From assembly GCA_019059635.1 (NCBI GenBank), contig JAGVRJ010000008.1:124001-188000 (forward strand): a stretch of DNA of 64,000 nt. The letters are read 5' to 3'. The DNA comes from Proales similis (lineage: Eukaryota; Rotifera; Eurotatoria; Ploima; Proalidae). The position numbers were made by a program, and so were the translations under genes. Under the pieces are notes generated by a model that was given only the letters and a program-made list of their open reading frames with translations, did not search any database and was not told the origin of the DNA. Position 1 is the stretch's first letter; every line of letters begins with the position of its first letter. Positions 46,205 through 57,805 of the stretch are shown one piece after another.

Positions 46205-49200
46205 ATGGACGCCGATTTGTATGACGAGTTTGGCAACTACATCGGGCCCGAGCTTGAGTCAGACGAAGAAGAAGAGGTAGCGCAGCTGCCGCCCGGAATG
46301 CGAATACGCGACGCCGAAGAAGACGAGGAGGATGACGACGACGACAACGAGCAACAGATCGTCCTGATGGACCAGGACGAGCCGGTGTCTAGTGCGGTTG
46401 TGCTGCATGAAGATAAAAAGTACTACCCGACCGCCGAGGAGGTCTATGGCGCCGAGGTAGAGGCACTGGTGCAAGAAGAGGACGCCCAGCCGCTCACCGA
46501 GCCCATCATAGCACCTGTAAAGCGTTCGCGCTTTTCAATTGTCGAACAAGACATTCCGGAGACCACCTACGAGCTCGAGTTCATGGCCGATCTGATGGAC
46601 ACGCCAGAGCTGATCAGAAATGTGGCGCTGGCCGGCCACCTGCACCACGGCAAGACGACATTCTGCGACGCACTGGTCGAGCAGACCCATCCTGGCATCG
46701 GCTCGATCGAGAGCCGCGACCTTCGCTACACGGACACATTGTTCACCGAAGTCGAACGGGGCCTCTCGATCAAGTCGCAGCCGCTCACTCTCCTTTTGCC
46801 CGACTCAAAGGGCAAGAGCTTTCTGCTCAACATGTTCGACACGCCGGGCCATGTGAACTTTAGCGACGAAGTAACTGCCGCCTATCGCCTGAGCGACGCA
46901 GTCGTCATATTCATCGACGCTGCCGAAGGAGTGATGCTCAACACCGAGCGCTTGATCAAGCACGCGATTCTAGAGAAGCTGCCCATCATGTTGTGCATAA
47001 ACAAAGTCGATCGGCTGATAATCGAGCTCAAGCTGCCGCCCAACGACGCCTATTACAAGCTAAAGTTCATCATCGACCAGGTGAACGCGCTCATATCGCA
47101 GTACACAGAAGAAGCGAGTCAAATCGCGTCGTGGGAAAGCAAGCCGGTCGACTACGAAGACTCGGAGCAGCGGTCGTATCAGCAGCTGCCGCTCTCGCCC
47201 CTTTTGGGCAACGTTTGCTTTGCGAGCGCCTACTACCGCTTCTGCTTTACTCTAAAGTCGTTCGCCAAGATCTACTCGCAGATGTACGGCCTTCAGTTCA
47301 ACGTGGAGCAGTTCGCTCTCAAGCTCTGGGGTGACACCTACTTCAACAGCAAGACGCGCAAGTTCGGAAAGAACCCGACCACGGCCGAGCAGCAGCGCAC
47401 GTTCGTCGAGTTCATTCTTGTTCCGTTGTACAAGATATTCTCTCAGACGGTGGGCGACGTCGATTTCACTCTGGAGGACACTCTGAACGAGCTCGGCATC
47501 AAACTGACCAAGACCGAGCTGAAGCTCAATATTCGGCCTTTGCTCAAGCTCGTCTGCGCTCGTTTCTTTGGCGAGTTCACCGGCTTCACGGACATGCTGG
47601 CCGAGCACGCGCCCTCGCCCGTCAACAACGCGCGCAACAAAGTCGAGGGTCTCTACACGGGCAGTCTGGAGCTGCTCGACGACGAAGATGGCGACGACGC
47701 CGACAAACTGCGACACAATCAGTTCTTGTCGTCGATTCTCACATGCGATCCAGACGGTCCTCTTGTGGTGCACACAAGCAAGAACTACTCGAACACGGAC
47801 GCGAGCGCTTTCCACGTGTTCGGCCGAGTGTTCAGTGGCACAATCGAGGCGAACGCCAGCGTGAAAATATTGGGCGAGAATTACACGCCTGACGACGAAG
47901 AGGACTCTCGCTACTGTCAAGTGGGCCGCATTTGGATCTACAACGCCCGCTACCGGGTCGAAGTGAACCGCGTGCCTGCCGGCAACTGGGTGCTCATCGA
48001 AGGCATCGAGCAGTCGATTGTCAAGACCAGCACCATCATTGAGCCGAACGCCACGCCCCAGGCGCACATATTCCGTCCCCTGCGCTTCAACACCAACTCG
48101 GTGATCAAGATCGCGGTCGAGCCGGTCAACCCGTCCGAGCTGCCCAAAATGCTTGACGGCCTGCGCAAGGTAAACAAAAGCTACCCGTTGCTCAGCACCA
48201 AAGTGGAGGAGTCAGGTGAGCACGTGATACTCGGCACAGGCGAGCTCTATCTCGACTGCGTCATGCATGACATGCGCCGCATGTACTCTGAGATTGAGAT
48301 CAAAGTGGCCGACCCGGTCGTTTCGTTCTGCGAGACTGTGGTCGACACATCGTCAATCAAATGCTTCTCGGAGACGCCCAACAAAAAGAACAAACTGACA
48401 ATGATCGCCGAGCCGCTTGAGAAGGGCTTGGCCGAAGACATCGAGACCGAAGTGGTCAGCATGGCCTGGAACAAGAAACGAGTGGGCGAGTTCTTTCAGA
48501 CAAAATACGACTGGGACTTGCTGGCCGCTCGGTCCATTTGGGCCTTCGGGCCCGAGTCCAACGGACCAAATGTGCTTGTGGACGACACGTTGCCTTCTGA
48601 GGTGAACAAGTCGCTACTCGGCACCGTCAAGGACTCGATTGTCCAGGGCTTCCAGTGGGGCGCGCGCGAAGGCCCGCTCTGCGACGAACCGATTAGAAAT
48701 GTAAAATTCAAAATACTCGACGCGCACATCGCAGACGAGCCCATAAATCGAGGCGGTGGCCAAATCATTCCCACGGCCAGACGCGTCGCCTACTCGGCAT
48801 TCCTGCTGGCCACGCCGCGTCTCATGGAGCCGTACTACTACGTCGAAGTGATAGCGCCCGCCGACTGTGTCTCAGCCGTTTACACCGTATTGGCGCGTAG
48901 ACGCGGCCATGTCACTCAAGATGCGCCTGTGCCCGGCTCGCCCCTCTACACATTGAAAGCGTTCATTCCAGCCATCGACTCGTTCGGCTTTGAGACCGAC
49001 TTGCGCACACACACTTTGGGCCAGGCGTTTTGTCTCTCGGTGTTTCACCACTGGCAGATCGTGCCCGGCGATCCCTTGGACAAGAGCGTTGTGATTAAGC
49101 CGCTCGAACCACAGCCAGTAAATCATCTGGCACGCGAGTTCATGATCAAGACCCGACGTCGCAAGGGCCTGAGCGAGGACGTCACCATAAGCAAGTTTTT

Positions 49201-49261
49201 CGACGACCCTATGCTCATCGAGCTGGCCAAGCAAGAAGTAGCGCTCGACTACGCCAACTGA
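46205..49261 (+). CDS. EFTUD2: EFTUD2 (Snu114), U5 snRNP GTPase
   Basis: EF-G/EF-2-related GTPase of the U5 snRNP, needed for spliceosome activation and disassembly. A single uninterrupted frame of 1018 residues, normal length (human about 970). Acidic N-terminus ([20 protein letters not shown]). G1 [17 protein letters not shown]3 [13 protein letters not shown]4 LCINKVDRL. Domain II onward: [20 protein letters not shown]. Domain [43 protein letters not shown] and [17 protein letters not shown]. Intronless although neighbours carry introns. An AATAAA lies at 49333. Confidence 0.97.
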   Translation: MDADLYDEFGNYIGPELESDEEEEVAQLPPGMRIRDAEEDEEDDDDDNEQQIVLMDQDEPVSSAVVLHEDKKYYPTAEEVYGAEVEALVQEEDAQPLTEPIIAPVKRSRFSIVEQDIPETTYELEFMADLMDTPELIRNVALAGHLHHGKTTFCDALVEQTHPGIGSIESRDLRYTDTLFTEVERGLSIKSQPLTLLLPDSKGKSFLLNMFDTPGHVNFSDEVTAAYRLSDAVVIFIDAAEGVMLNTERLIKHAILEKLPIMLCINKVDRLIIELKLPPNDAYYKLKFIIDQVNALISQYTEEASQIASWESKPVDYEDSEQRSYQQLPLSPLLGNVCFASAYYRFCFTLKSFAKIYSQMYGLQFNVEQFALKLWGDTYFNSKTRKFGKNPTTAEQQRTFVEFILVPLYKIFSQTVGDVDFTLEDTLNELGIKLTKTELKLNIRPLLKLVCARFFGEFTGFTDMLAEHAPSPVNNARNKVEGLYTGSLELLDDEDGDDADKLRHNQFLSSILTCDPDGPLVVHTSKNYSNTDASAFHVFGRVFSGTIEANASVKILGENYTPDDEEDSRYCQVGRIWIYNARYRVEVNRVPAGNWVLIEGIEQSIVKTSTIIEPNATPQAHIFRPLRFNTNSVIKIAVEPVNPSELPKMLDGLRKVNKSYPLLSTKVEESGEHVILGTGELYLDCVMHDMRRMYSEIEIKVADPVVSFCETVVDTSSIKCFSETPNKKNKLTMIAEPLEKGLAEDIETEVVSMAWNKKRVGEFFQTKYDWDLLAARSIWAFGPESNGPNVLVDDTLPSEVNKSLLGTVKDSIVQGFQWGAREGPLCDEPIRNVKFKILDAHIADEPINRGGGQIIPTARRVAYSAFLLATPRLMEPYYYVEVIAPADCVSAVYTVLARRRGHVTQDAPVPGSPLYTLKAFIPAIDSFGFETDLRTHTLGQAFCLSVFHHWQIVPGDPLDKSVVIKPLEPQPVNHLAREFMIKTRRRKGLSEDVTISKFFDDPMLIELAKQEVALDYAN

Positions 49262-49332
49262 TCTCAGTTCGATCCACCTTAGGCCAGTGGCAACAGCAAC
49301 TACGCCAACGCACGTTTAAACAAAAAACGACA

Positions 49333-49338
49333 AATAAA
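49333..49338 (+). other. Polyadenylation signal AATAAA, EFTUD2
   Basis: Canonical hexamer 72 bases after the EFTUD2 stop. Confidence 0.5.
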
Positions 49339-49503
49339 GACTAAAATCGACAAATTCGAATGTAAATAAACGGAGCAGCTCCGACGAGGTTGGTTTTTCT
49401 CCTCCACAGCCCTGAACGAGTGGGTCTAGCCGCCTAGCTCTGCTCTGCAAAGACTCTGCTCATTGGCTCTCTCTCTCTCTCTGGTCGGCTCTAGGAATCT
49501 AAA

Positions 49504-50220
49504 ATGCTCAGACGATCGGCTGGGGCGGTGGGTCGACGCTCGTACAACTGCTGGGCTTGTGAGAAAACGCTCGACAAGTCGAGTATTTACGTGTGCCCTT
49601 GCGAGCGTCAAGTAATTCTTCCAGTCAGAAAGGACACCAGCTACTTTGACGCGTTCGGACTTGCGCCTGTCTATGAGATCGACAGCCGGCGTCTGACTCA
49701 AACGTTTCGTCAAACGATGCGCAAACTGCACCCGGATCTGTTCGCCACCAAGTCGGAGGTTTGTGCGTCAGTTTAGGTCGTGGCCTGTCTATAAATTTTA
49801 CTCAATTGTTCAAAGCCCGAGAAGCAGTTCTCGACCGACCAGTCGACATTTGTAAACAAGGCATACAAAACGCTGGACAATCCGCTGACACGCGCCATCT
49901 ACTTGTTGGCTCTCAACGGAGTTGAGTTTGAACAGGAAGCGGTCGAGGACAAAGCCAGCAGCCAAGAGAAGCAGACAATGCTCATGCACGTGCTGGAGCT
50001 TAATGAGCGAATCGACGAGATCGAGAGCGCCTCGCAACTCGAGCAACTCGAATCGGAACTTGAACAACTCTTGAGGCCGATGAAGAACGAACTGAGTGCG
50101 GCGTTTGAGAGCAGCGATCTCAAACGAGCGGTTCAAGTGGTGGCCAAGATGAAATATTACCAAAATGTCAACGAACGCGTCGAAGATCTCAAATTCAAAT
50201 TCTCGCTCGACTCGTTCTGA
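49504..50220 (+). CDS. HSCB: HSCB, mitochondrial iron-sulfur co-chaperone
   Basis: J-protein that delivers the ISCU scaffold to HSPA9 for Fe-S cluster transfer. Exon 1: basic N-terminus (MLRRSAGAVGRRSYN) fitting a mitochondrial presequence, then a Cys cluster (CWACEKTLDKSSIYVCPCER), then the J domain (YFDAFGLAPVYEIDSRRLTQ) with HPD (MRKLHPDLFATKS). After one short intron, exon 2 gives STFVNKAYKTLDNPLTRAIY and the HscB C-terminal helical domain (MLMHVLELNERIDEIESASQ, MKYYQNVNERV). The cluster reads C-x2-C-x11-C-x-C; human HSCB has C-x2-C at the second half. About 220 residues. Confidence 0.95.
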
Positions 50221-50301
50221 TCTCCAGCCGACTCGTGCTCTTCAATTTGCATTTCTTCTTCCTGCAGCCTGCAACTGCACCAATTCTTAGACGACCAAGC
50301 C

Positions 50302-50307
50302 AATAAA
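50302..50307 (+). other. Polyadenylation signal AATAAA, HSCB
   Basis: Hexamer 81 bases after the HSCB stop and only 28 bases before the stop of the convergent WDR55 gene. Confidence 0.45.
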
Positions 50308-50334
50308 ATGTTGAATGTTCCGCTCGGTTGGCGT

Positions 50335-51793
50335 TTATTCTCCATCGTCTTCTGAATCTGAGTCGTCCGATTGCTGATCATCGTCATCATCATCATCGCT
50401 GCTTTGGTCGTCGTCATCGTCACTATCGTCGCTGTCGTCCTTTTCTTCTTTATCGTCGAGCAGATCGGCAAAGAAGTTCTCTCTCTTTCCTTGCGACGTG
50501 AGCTTCTTGTTTTTCAGCGCATTCGAGTTGGCCTTTTTCCTGGCGTTCACTTTCATTTGCTTGATGTTGTCCACCGACCAGAACTTGACGCAGTCGTCGT
50601 GTGAAATGCTCGCGCACACGCTCTGATCGCTTGAGAGTGACATTGCCTGAATTGGAAAGTCCAAATGGGAGCCGACTATTCCCAAGAACCGATTGGGAAG
50701 AATGTGGCATGCTCTACAAATTCCGTTCGTGAGATTGGATTGATTGATTTTTAGAGAGAACGAACCGTATGTTGCCATCGAAGCATCCGGTGAGGACAAT
50801 GTCGTCGCTGATTGGAAGCAGACAGTCCACAGAAGATGGGTGTCCCGGTAGCCGATCGGATATGTTTCCCCATTCGCCGTAATTGAATATGTTTATGACA
50901 CCTTCGCCTGTGCCGCATATGGTCTTGGTGTCGTTTTTCATCACACACACACAGAGCATGTCTGAGTCCATGAGCTCCGACTGCATGACCATTTGCTTCT
51001 TCCTCGTGTGGAATGCGCTGAGGGTTCCTTCGCCGCTTCACAACGTTCGGTTAGGGTTCAGATTTTGCACTCTGATCGAAACAGGCCGGCGTCTACCTGG
51101 TAGCGAGCAGGTGCTTTTTATCTCTGCTCACAGCCATGTCGCTCACGTAGTCGTTTATGTCTTCGGTAGACTCCATCACAGCCTCCTTGCGTCTGTAGTC
51201 CCACAGCTGATTATGCCGTTTGAACAGATCATATTTGATTGCGTCAATTGAGTGACGCGAAAAAGAAATGAATGAATCGAATTTTCAACGAGTGTCGGAC
51301 CTAAGAGAGGAGGCCCAACCTTAACACATCCGTCCTCGTCTGCGCTGGCAATTAGCCAATTGTCGACTGCTTTCAAGCAGGTGAGCGCCGCGCTGTGCGC
51401 ATTTTCAAGCGACAGCACCGGCGTCTCCTGTTTCAAATCGGTCAATTTTATCGATTTGTCTTTGGAGGCGGTGAACAGCAAGTTGCAATTGTTCTCCGCG
51501 TAGGCAATCTTCCGCACGCTCGTCTTGTGGACCTTCTGAGCGCTCACCAGTCGCTTGCTGGGCTTGTTCAAGTCGTAGCTGAAAGCCAACGCGCCTGGTC
51601 AGTGGACAATCAGAGACACAAACTAGGAGTCGACTCACATTTTTATTTTTCCGTTTATAAAGCTTGCGCAGAGCAGATTGCTCTTTCTGGGATGAAAGCA
51701 AACATCCAAGACGGCCACTTTGCTCTTTATTCTCGGATAGGCTTCGACGCCTTCGTCTTTAGCTTCACTGCCCGATCCGCTGGCTCCTTCCAT
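50335..51793 (-). CDS. WDR55: WDR55, nucleolar WD-repeat protein
   Basis: WD40 beta-propeller acting in nucleolar rRNA production. Start ATG 51793 (MEGASGSGSEAKDEGVEAYP), then first blade VAVLDVCFHPRKSNLLCASF. Further blades: VRKIAYAENNCNLLFTASKD, LTCLKAVDNWLIASADEDGC, MAVSRDKKHLLATSGEGTLS, DDIVLTGCFDGNIR and DQSVCASISHDDCVKFWSVD. It ends with a basic stretch (NARKKANSNALKNKKL) and a long Asp/Ser acidic tail before TAA (50335-50337). Four short introns; about 390 residues. The acidic tail and the repeat order match the family. Confidence 0.93.
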
Positions 51794-52860
51794 TCTTTCA
51801 ATTTTCTTGCACTCGCGCTCATCATCTCAAATGTGCTCTCTTCTTCACTTGGCCTCTTCACTGCGTCGTGTTTTTTGTCTCATTCGCCCCTTTTTTCTAT
51901 TATTCGGCTCTAGGCGTTGCGTGAATCTATTTGCTCAAATCAATCAACTCCATTTGACGCAACTCTGCGTGAGAGAGCAGTGACTTTATTTCCATTTTCT
52001 TTCCCTTCCCTTCTTATGTGCTCCGACTATCAGTTTTATGCTTCATCATCCTTCTTCTGTTTATTTTGATTGATATCTTCAAAGGCGCAAACATTTGTCT
52101 TTGGGAGTGAAATTGTACTAAATATGTGAGCGGGAGGCCGACGAACGTTCTCAAGCAGATTACGGGCGAATGTTGATGGTGAGCTAAAGCTCGAGCAAAT
52201 ATCCTCAATGCTAGGGCAAATGCAACGAAGCGGATATATGTTCATCATGTGACAATGGTAATTAATTTGCAACTGCCTTGGGAAATAGAGAAGCTGGCGG
52301 CGTGAGCAGAAATAGAACGGTAAAAAGAGCTGATCGCTGACTCACAAAAGTGCCTGTCTCCATTCAGCAGCTTTCGCTACATTTGCGTCTAAGCGATCTC
52401 AAGGGCAAGGAAAGGCGCCAATTAAGCGCTGAGAGCGTTATGTCTGATTGCGATCGATAAGGTGACGTGCAAGCTGGCAGGAGCGCTAACTGGGCGAGGA
52501 AGAGAGCGAGTGGCGGCACACTACTTCAGTTTAGAGTGTTTGATCCAGAATAACGACTAATGAGACACATGAGCGAACGCGTTCAAGTCTTTGGCATGCA
52601 CCCCCACGAGGACAGGCAGGCCATTAGTTTATTAGCCGCATTTGTTGCCCGGCCATATTTTATGATGATGATAAAGCGTGTGAGTGGATGGGAAGGATCG
52701 TGCGAGAGGCTTTAGTACGCGAGTGGGCAAATCTGGCCTGATTGCAAATTTAGTTCGGAGCTAATAAATAGGCTCCAGCATAATTCGACAGCCACTGAGC
52801 TAGTCGCTAATTTGGACTATAATTTTTAGAAAAGCCACACAACCACCGAACTGAATTGAG
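51794..52860. other. Divergent intergenic region, WDR55 / ABHD17
   Basis: About 1.07 kb without supported coding sequence. The right end, before 52861, should hold the ABHD17 promoter; AATAAATAG and TATAATT sequences occur there, but no clear core promoter can be assigned. Confidence 0.45.
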
Positions 52861-54012
52861 ATGAACGGCTTAACGGTGAACGAGCTGTGCTGTCTCTTTT
52901 GCTGTCCGCCATGTCCGTCTCAGATCGTGGCCAAACTTGCCTTTTTGCCGCCGATTCCCACCTACAAGCTGATGATAGACGGAGACCAGACCGTCTATCC
53001 AGTGAATGAGTCGTCGTGCTCATCGAGCGCTGGCGCAGCTGGTGGAGGCAGCGTCGACACGGGCTCGTCAAGAGGCTCGTCGGCTGGTTTCATTGGCTCG
53101 ATAAGGAGCTCGGGTCGACGTCTGTGCTCAAGTATCGTCTGCTCTCAGGCCCAGCAGAACCAGTCGCAACAAGTGCACACCAACGCGCGAATAATCATGC
53201 TTGACAAGGCCGAGTGGCAGTACGGGCCGACCGAGCTCGAGAGGCTCGAATCGTTCATGGCCAAGACCGAGCGAGGTCACCGAATTGCTTGTCTCTACAT
53301 CAGATGCACGCCCAATCCAAAGTACACGATTTTGTTCAGCCACGGCAACGCGGTCGATCTCGGCCAAATGAGCAGCTTCTACTACGGCCTCGGCTCTCGT
53401 CTACAGTGCAACGTGTTCACTTACGACTATTCGGGCTACGGCGCCAGTGGATCGTACCCGTGCGAGAAGAACCTCTACACGGACATATCGACGGCATGGA
53501 ACGCGCTGAGGAGCCGCTACAACATTCAGCCGTCCAAGATCATTCTGTACGGCCAGTCGATCGGCACCGTGCCCACTGTCGACTTGGCCTCAAGGGTTTA
53601 CTGCGGCGGTGTGGTTCTGCACGCGCCGCTCATGTCCGGCATGCGAGTTGCGTTCAAGACGAGTCGAACTTGGTGCTGTGACGCATTCCCCAGCATTGAC
53701 AAAGTGCACAAGATCAGCTCGCTCGTTCTGGTCATTCACGGCACAGACGACGAGGTGATCGACTTTTCGCACGGCATTGCCATTCACGAAAAATGCAAGA
53801 CGCCGGTCGACCCTCTTTGGGTCGAAGGGGCCGGCCACAACGACGTAGAGATCTACGTCCAATACGTGGAGAGGTTGAAACGCTTCATAAACGAAGAGAT
53901 TCCGAATCAGTCGAGTCTAATTGCCAACGCCGGTGTACAGGACCCGACTAAGCAGCCGGCGCTTGCTGATCCCAACGTGATCAGTGTAAAAACTGAAAAC
54001 CTAAACAACTAA
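52861..54012 (+). CDS. ABHD17: ABHD17-type alpha/beta-hydrolase, protein depalmitoylase
   Basis: Serine hydrolase that removes palmitate from peripheral membrane proteins such as N-Ras and PSD-95. The N-terminal Cys cluster ([20 protein letters not shown]) is the membrane-targeting palmitoylation site. A Ser/Gly-rich insert follows at residues about 50-100, longer than in vertebrate members. Hydrolase core: [33 protein letters not shown], nucleophile elbow [14 protein letters not shown], Asp in [15 protein letters not shown] and His in [11 protein letters not shown]. Intronless, 383 residues (human about 300). Confidence 0.95.
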   Translation: MNGLTVNELCCLFCCPPCPSQIVAKLAFLPPIPTYKLMIDGDQTVYPVNESSCSSSAGAAGGGSVDTGSSRGSSAGFIGSIRSSGRRLCSSIVCSQAQQNQSQQVHTNARIIMLDKAEWQYGPTELERLESFMAKTERGHRIACLYIRCTPNPKYTILFSHGNAVDLGQMSSFYYGLGSRLQCNVFTYDYSGYGASGSYPCEKNLYTDISTAWNALRSRYNIQPSKIILYGQSIGTVPTVDLASRVYCGGVVLHAPLMSGMRVAFKTSRTWCCDAFPSIDKVHKISSLVLVIHGTDDEVIDFSHGIAIHEKCKTPVDPLWVEGAGHNDVEIYVQYVERLKRFINEEIPNQSSLIANAGVQDPTKQPALADPNVISVKTENLNN

Positions 54013-54463
54013 CTCACAGTCGAACTGTTTCCCTTTGCTTCTCTTTTCCTTATTTTTTACTCTTTCTTTCTCTCACTGAATTTTCATCAAATTTTATTCT
54101 ACAAAATCTCAATATTCAATTTGTAAGCGAGTTCTCTACTGTTCGCTTGTTTGGCTGGTCGTTTGATTTTTTGCGAACGACTATCGGATCGCACGGTCCC
54201 ATTAAACTCGGCGTTCGAATAAACTGTAAAACTTGGCGCAAACAGACCTAATTGACATTGGAGCCAGGGCACGCGCTGATTACTCCAGTCTGATTGATAA
54301 TATGAACGGATCATCACATTGATGAATCGATGGCTTAATTGATTGAAGCATACGCAATACTCATCGGCGGATAAGGGCCCCTCGTCTATAAATTGAGAAG
54401 GAAATTAGTCTCAAGGCACAGACCTCTCAATTTCATAGAATCAAAAGCAACTCATCCCTGAGA
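54013..54463. promoter_or_regulatory. Intergenic region with TATA box before SH3 gene A
   Basis: A 451-base AT-rich gap. TATAAAT at 54387-54393 lies 70 bases before the start codon of SH3 gene A, a plausible TATA box for a short 5' UTR. Otherwise nothing. Confidence 0.45.
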
Positions 54464-55367
54464 ATGGACTCCAAGACACGAAATCTACTTTCAATGAAGG
54501 TAAGTGCCTAAAAAAGGAGCGAATTTCAACACTTAACTCAAACTCGCTTGAATCAAGACTGAAAAAAGTAAATTTCTGGTCAAATGCCTTCGAGTAGGCG
54601 GCCTGCTCAAGTGCCGGCGACTGAGAGCGCCAGTCAACTACGAGATCGTCAGCTACGGGCAAGAGGAGGAGAGCGGGCAGTCGCAGCTGTGGGAGAACCA
54701 CCCGACCACGTCGACGATGATCGCCGAGACGGTGAGCGGAGAAGAGGCCGACGGCTGGGACGCGATTTCGATGGAGCGGCGCGAGATGGAGAGCTCGGGC
54801 TACTGCCTGACGCTGTCGCCGGAGCAGACCAGACACGAGACGGTGCTTGCCGAGTCGGTCGCGTCGGAGCCGTGCGACACCCTGCTCGCCCACGAGCAGT
54901 CGCCGGTGGCCGACACGCGCCACTTTTACCAGAGCGGCGAGTTCCTCGCGTACGAGAACCGGGCGCTGGACGAGAGCAACGAGGAGATGAGCTCGTGGTT
55001 GGCGCCCGTGCCGCCGCCCCCGTCCTACTTGTACACGTCGCTGAGTCCGCCCGTGTCCGCCTCGACCTCGGTGAACACGGAGGCGAGCAGCTTCTGCTCG
55101 GGCTGCGACTCGAGCCAGGCGTTCGACTTTGTTTGCTGCGAGGACTACCAGGCGACGTTCGTCGACGACATATCGCTGCAGTTCGCCGACACCCTCCGAG
55201 TGATCAAGGACGACAACACCGAGTGGCTCTATGTGCAGGCCTCCGACGACGGCCGATGCGGCTTCGTGCCTCGTCATGTGGTCACTGATCTTCATACTTT
55301 TGTATCTTTGCTCAAAAAGCGACCTGACTTCTCGCAAATCAAATCATTGGCCGCCAATCTTCACTAG
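54464..55367 (+). CDS. SH3-domain protein A, converted paralogue pair
   Basis: Exon 1 (54464-54499, MDSKTRNLLSMK), a 58-base intron, then exon 2 (54558-55367); 281 residues. After the short unique N-terminus comes a shared core starting KCLRVGGLLKCRRLRAP, an acidic Ser-rich middle, a polyproline-PPSY motif (APVPPPPSYLYTSLSPP), and an SH3 domain near the C-terminus (YQATFVDDISLQFADTLRVI, ASDDGRCGFVPRHVV). The last ~30 residues are unique (TFVSLLKKRPDFSQIKSLAA). An SH3 adaptor role is inferred; the family is not recognised. The core 54582-55279 is almost identical to that of gene B and is GC-rich. AATAAA at 55406. Confidence 0.75.
54582..55279 (+). repeat. Direct repeat copy 1, 698 bp, in SH3 gene A
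   Basis: Matches 57839-58536 with two substitutions that I can see, both near the left end (AGTGCCGGCG/AGTGCCGCCG and TACGGGCAAG/TACGGACAAG). Line 54781 is 39/60 G+C. Boundaries are abrupt inside coding sequence. Confidence 0.95.
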
Positions 55368-55405
55368 ACGATTACCTTTAATTTTCCCATTTTTAGTTTC
55401 TCCTT

Positions 55406-55411
55406 AATAAA
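55406..55411 (+). other. Polyadenylation signal AATAAA, SH3 gene A
   Basis: Hexamer 39 bases after the stop. Confidence 0.45.
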
Positions 55412-55524
55412 CTGCCCTTTAATTCAATTTGGTGTTTAGTTAAGTTGGCAGTGTCAAAGCCTTCTCCTCTGTTCGATAATTAGAATCAGGCCATTCAGTT
55501 CTTGTCAGTTCGAATTGTTCTCTG

Positions 55525-57505
55525 ATGGATCTTGACTTCAAAGAGAGCCTCGAACGGCAGAGACAAAAAGTCGATGAAGTGTTCGACTTTAAAAACTTTA
55601 AAATAGGAAGGGGCACCTACGGTCATGTCTACAAGGCGCGGCGTAAAGACGGGTAAAGCATTTCTTTGCAAATTCTATACGTCCTGCTTAAACCGAAACG
55701 ATTCCTCTGAAAAGACTCGACCCACGCGAATACGCCCTTAAGCAAATCGAAGGCACAGGTCTCTCAACGAGCGCATGTCGCGAGATATCCGTAAGATATT
55801 CAAGCCATCGTTGGTTCTCTTTCGAAATCAAAGTTGATTGTCTTTCTTGTGATAGCTTCTGCGTGAATTGAATCATCCGAATGTGATCAGTTTGCGCCGC
55901 GTGTTCCTGTCACACCAAGACCGCAAAGTTTGGCTTTTATTCGACTTTGCCGAACACGACCTTTGGGTTAGAATTGATTTCACGCGTTCTTGGCGACTGA
56001 CGCTTGACAAGTCTTTATTAAACAGCACATAATTAAATACCATCGGTCAAACAAGCAAGCCAAGAGACCGTTCGAGTGCCCGAGAGGCATGGTCAAGTCT
56101 CTGCTCTACCAAATATTGGCCGGAATGCATTATTTGCACACAAACTGGATTCTGCACCGTGATCTTGTAGGCTCTTGAGACCTCAACTTGTTCTTTTTGG
56201 ACTTGACGATTCGATCAAAAGAAACCGGCCAACATATTGGTGATGGGCGAAGGAATGGAGCGAGGCCGAGTGAAAATCGCCGACATGGGCTTCGCTCGTT
56301 TGTTCAACTCGCCACTGCGGCCGCTTGCTGATCTCGACCCAGTTGTGGTCACGTTCTGGTATCGCTCGCCAGAGCTGCTGCTCGGCGCCCGTCATTACAC
56401 AAAGGCGATCGACATCTGGGCGATTGGCTGCATATTCTCCGAGCTCCTCACCTACGAGCCGATATTCCACTGCAAGCAAGAGGACATAAAGACGAGCAAT
56501 CCGTACCACCAAGAGCAGCTCGATCGAATATTCAGCGTGATGGGCTACCCGCAGGAGCGCGACTGGGAGGACATAAAGAAAATGCCCGAGTACGCCCAGC
56601 TAGTGAAGGATTTCAAGCGTCACAAGTGAGCACTGCGCCTTCTTCAGCTCTTGCTTTAAATTCGCTCAATCTCGACTTAGCTATCAGCACTGCTCTCTGA
56701 GCAAATACATGGAAAAGCACAAGATCCGCAACGACACCAAAGAGTTCAGTCTGGTAGGTTCGACTTTGTTTGACACAGACCTTGTTGTGTCCTTGAGCAT
56801 GCGTTTAAGTTGACTAAGCTGCTGATGTTCGATCCGCAGCGGCGCATCAGCTGTCAAACAGCAATGGACGACGTTTACTTCAAAGAGGACCCTCGTCCAA
56901 CAGACGAGTGAGTGTTGGTCTTTTGTCTCGCTGTCCGACTTTTTGTTAATTATTACGCTCGTCAGTGCATTCGAACACTGCAAAGACATTCCCTATCCCA
57001 AACGCGAGTGCATTCCCGAAGAGGACGAAAAGCAAGATCTTCACAAAGGCCAGCAGCAGGCAGTACAACAGCCCCAACAGCAGCCGCAACAGCACAACAA
57101 CGTCCACGGCTCGAGCATGCAAGGGCCGCCCGACAAGCGAATGCGAATGGGACAAGCTTTAAACGGGCAGCAGCAGGGCGCCGACTTCCATCAGGTAAAT
57201 ATGCCCATCCTTTTAACGCAGTCGATTGAAACTGCATTTCGAAGATTAAGCAAATGAACCAAGCCGATCAGCGTTTCATGTTCAATGTAAATCATTCAGA
57301 GCGAATTGCATTTTTTTTTTTCAGATAAACATCCACTAACCGCACTAATTGCTTAATTGACTTGCTCGCCGCCATTGACTAAAATGCGTTTCAATTTTAG
57401 CGAACGCACTCGGATCAAATGGGAGCCAGAGTACACGGCCAGCCGGCGCCAAATCAGTTTCACGCTCAGTCAGGTCCGGCCCATCAAAGGCCGATGAATC
57501 GTTAA
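55525..57505 (+). CDS. CDK8: CDK8, Mediator kinase-module cyclin-dependent kinase
   Basis: Catalytic subunit of the Mediator CDK8 module. Start ATG 55525 gives [20 protein letters not shown], the CDK8-specific N-terminal helix. Gly-rich loop [17 protein letters not shown]; catalytic Lys in [16 protein letters not shown] helix; HRDL loop; the CDK8-specific DMG ([20 protein letters not shown]) in place of [23 protein letters not shown]; and [19 protein letters not shown] Gln-rich C-terminal tail follows, ending AHQRPMNR. About eight short introns with consistent phases. About 450 residues. The gene sits between the two SH3 paralogues, on the same strand. AATAAA at 57601. Confidence 0.95.
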
Positions 57506-57600
57506 CAATCATCTCACGTTACTCGTTTATGGATGCAACTCTGTTCGTTCCTAAACACTTAAATTGGTCTAATGTCATTTCGGGCAGATACTTAATTGAG

Positions 57601-57606
57601 AATAAA
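57601..57606 (+). other. Polyadenylation signal AATAAA, CDK8
   Basis: Hexamer 96 bases after the CDK8 stop. Confidence 0.45.
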
Positions 57607-57805
57607 TTTGCGAATATTGCTTGTCGGCTGGTTTCTTAAAATCTAATTCATTTCGGTTTATTGGCACACAAATGACATGAGGCGAGTCCACATTATTTAA
57701 TTAGTTCAATTTGCCTGATAAGTTCTCATTGCAGATGCGTATTAAAGCAAGAGATTTTGGTCTCATAGGACAATCTTGTCTTAAGGCCCGTAAGCCAGAA
57801 TCGAA

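Noticed and set aside
54441-55337. Long Arg/Ala/Leu-rich frames opposite and beside the SH3 cores (also 57701-58534 and 57841-58755)
   Set aside because: GC-rich sequence lacks stop codons in all frames. The frame with an SH3 domain is the coding one; the others are shadows.
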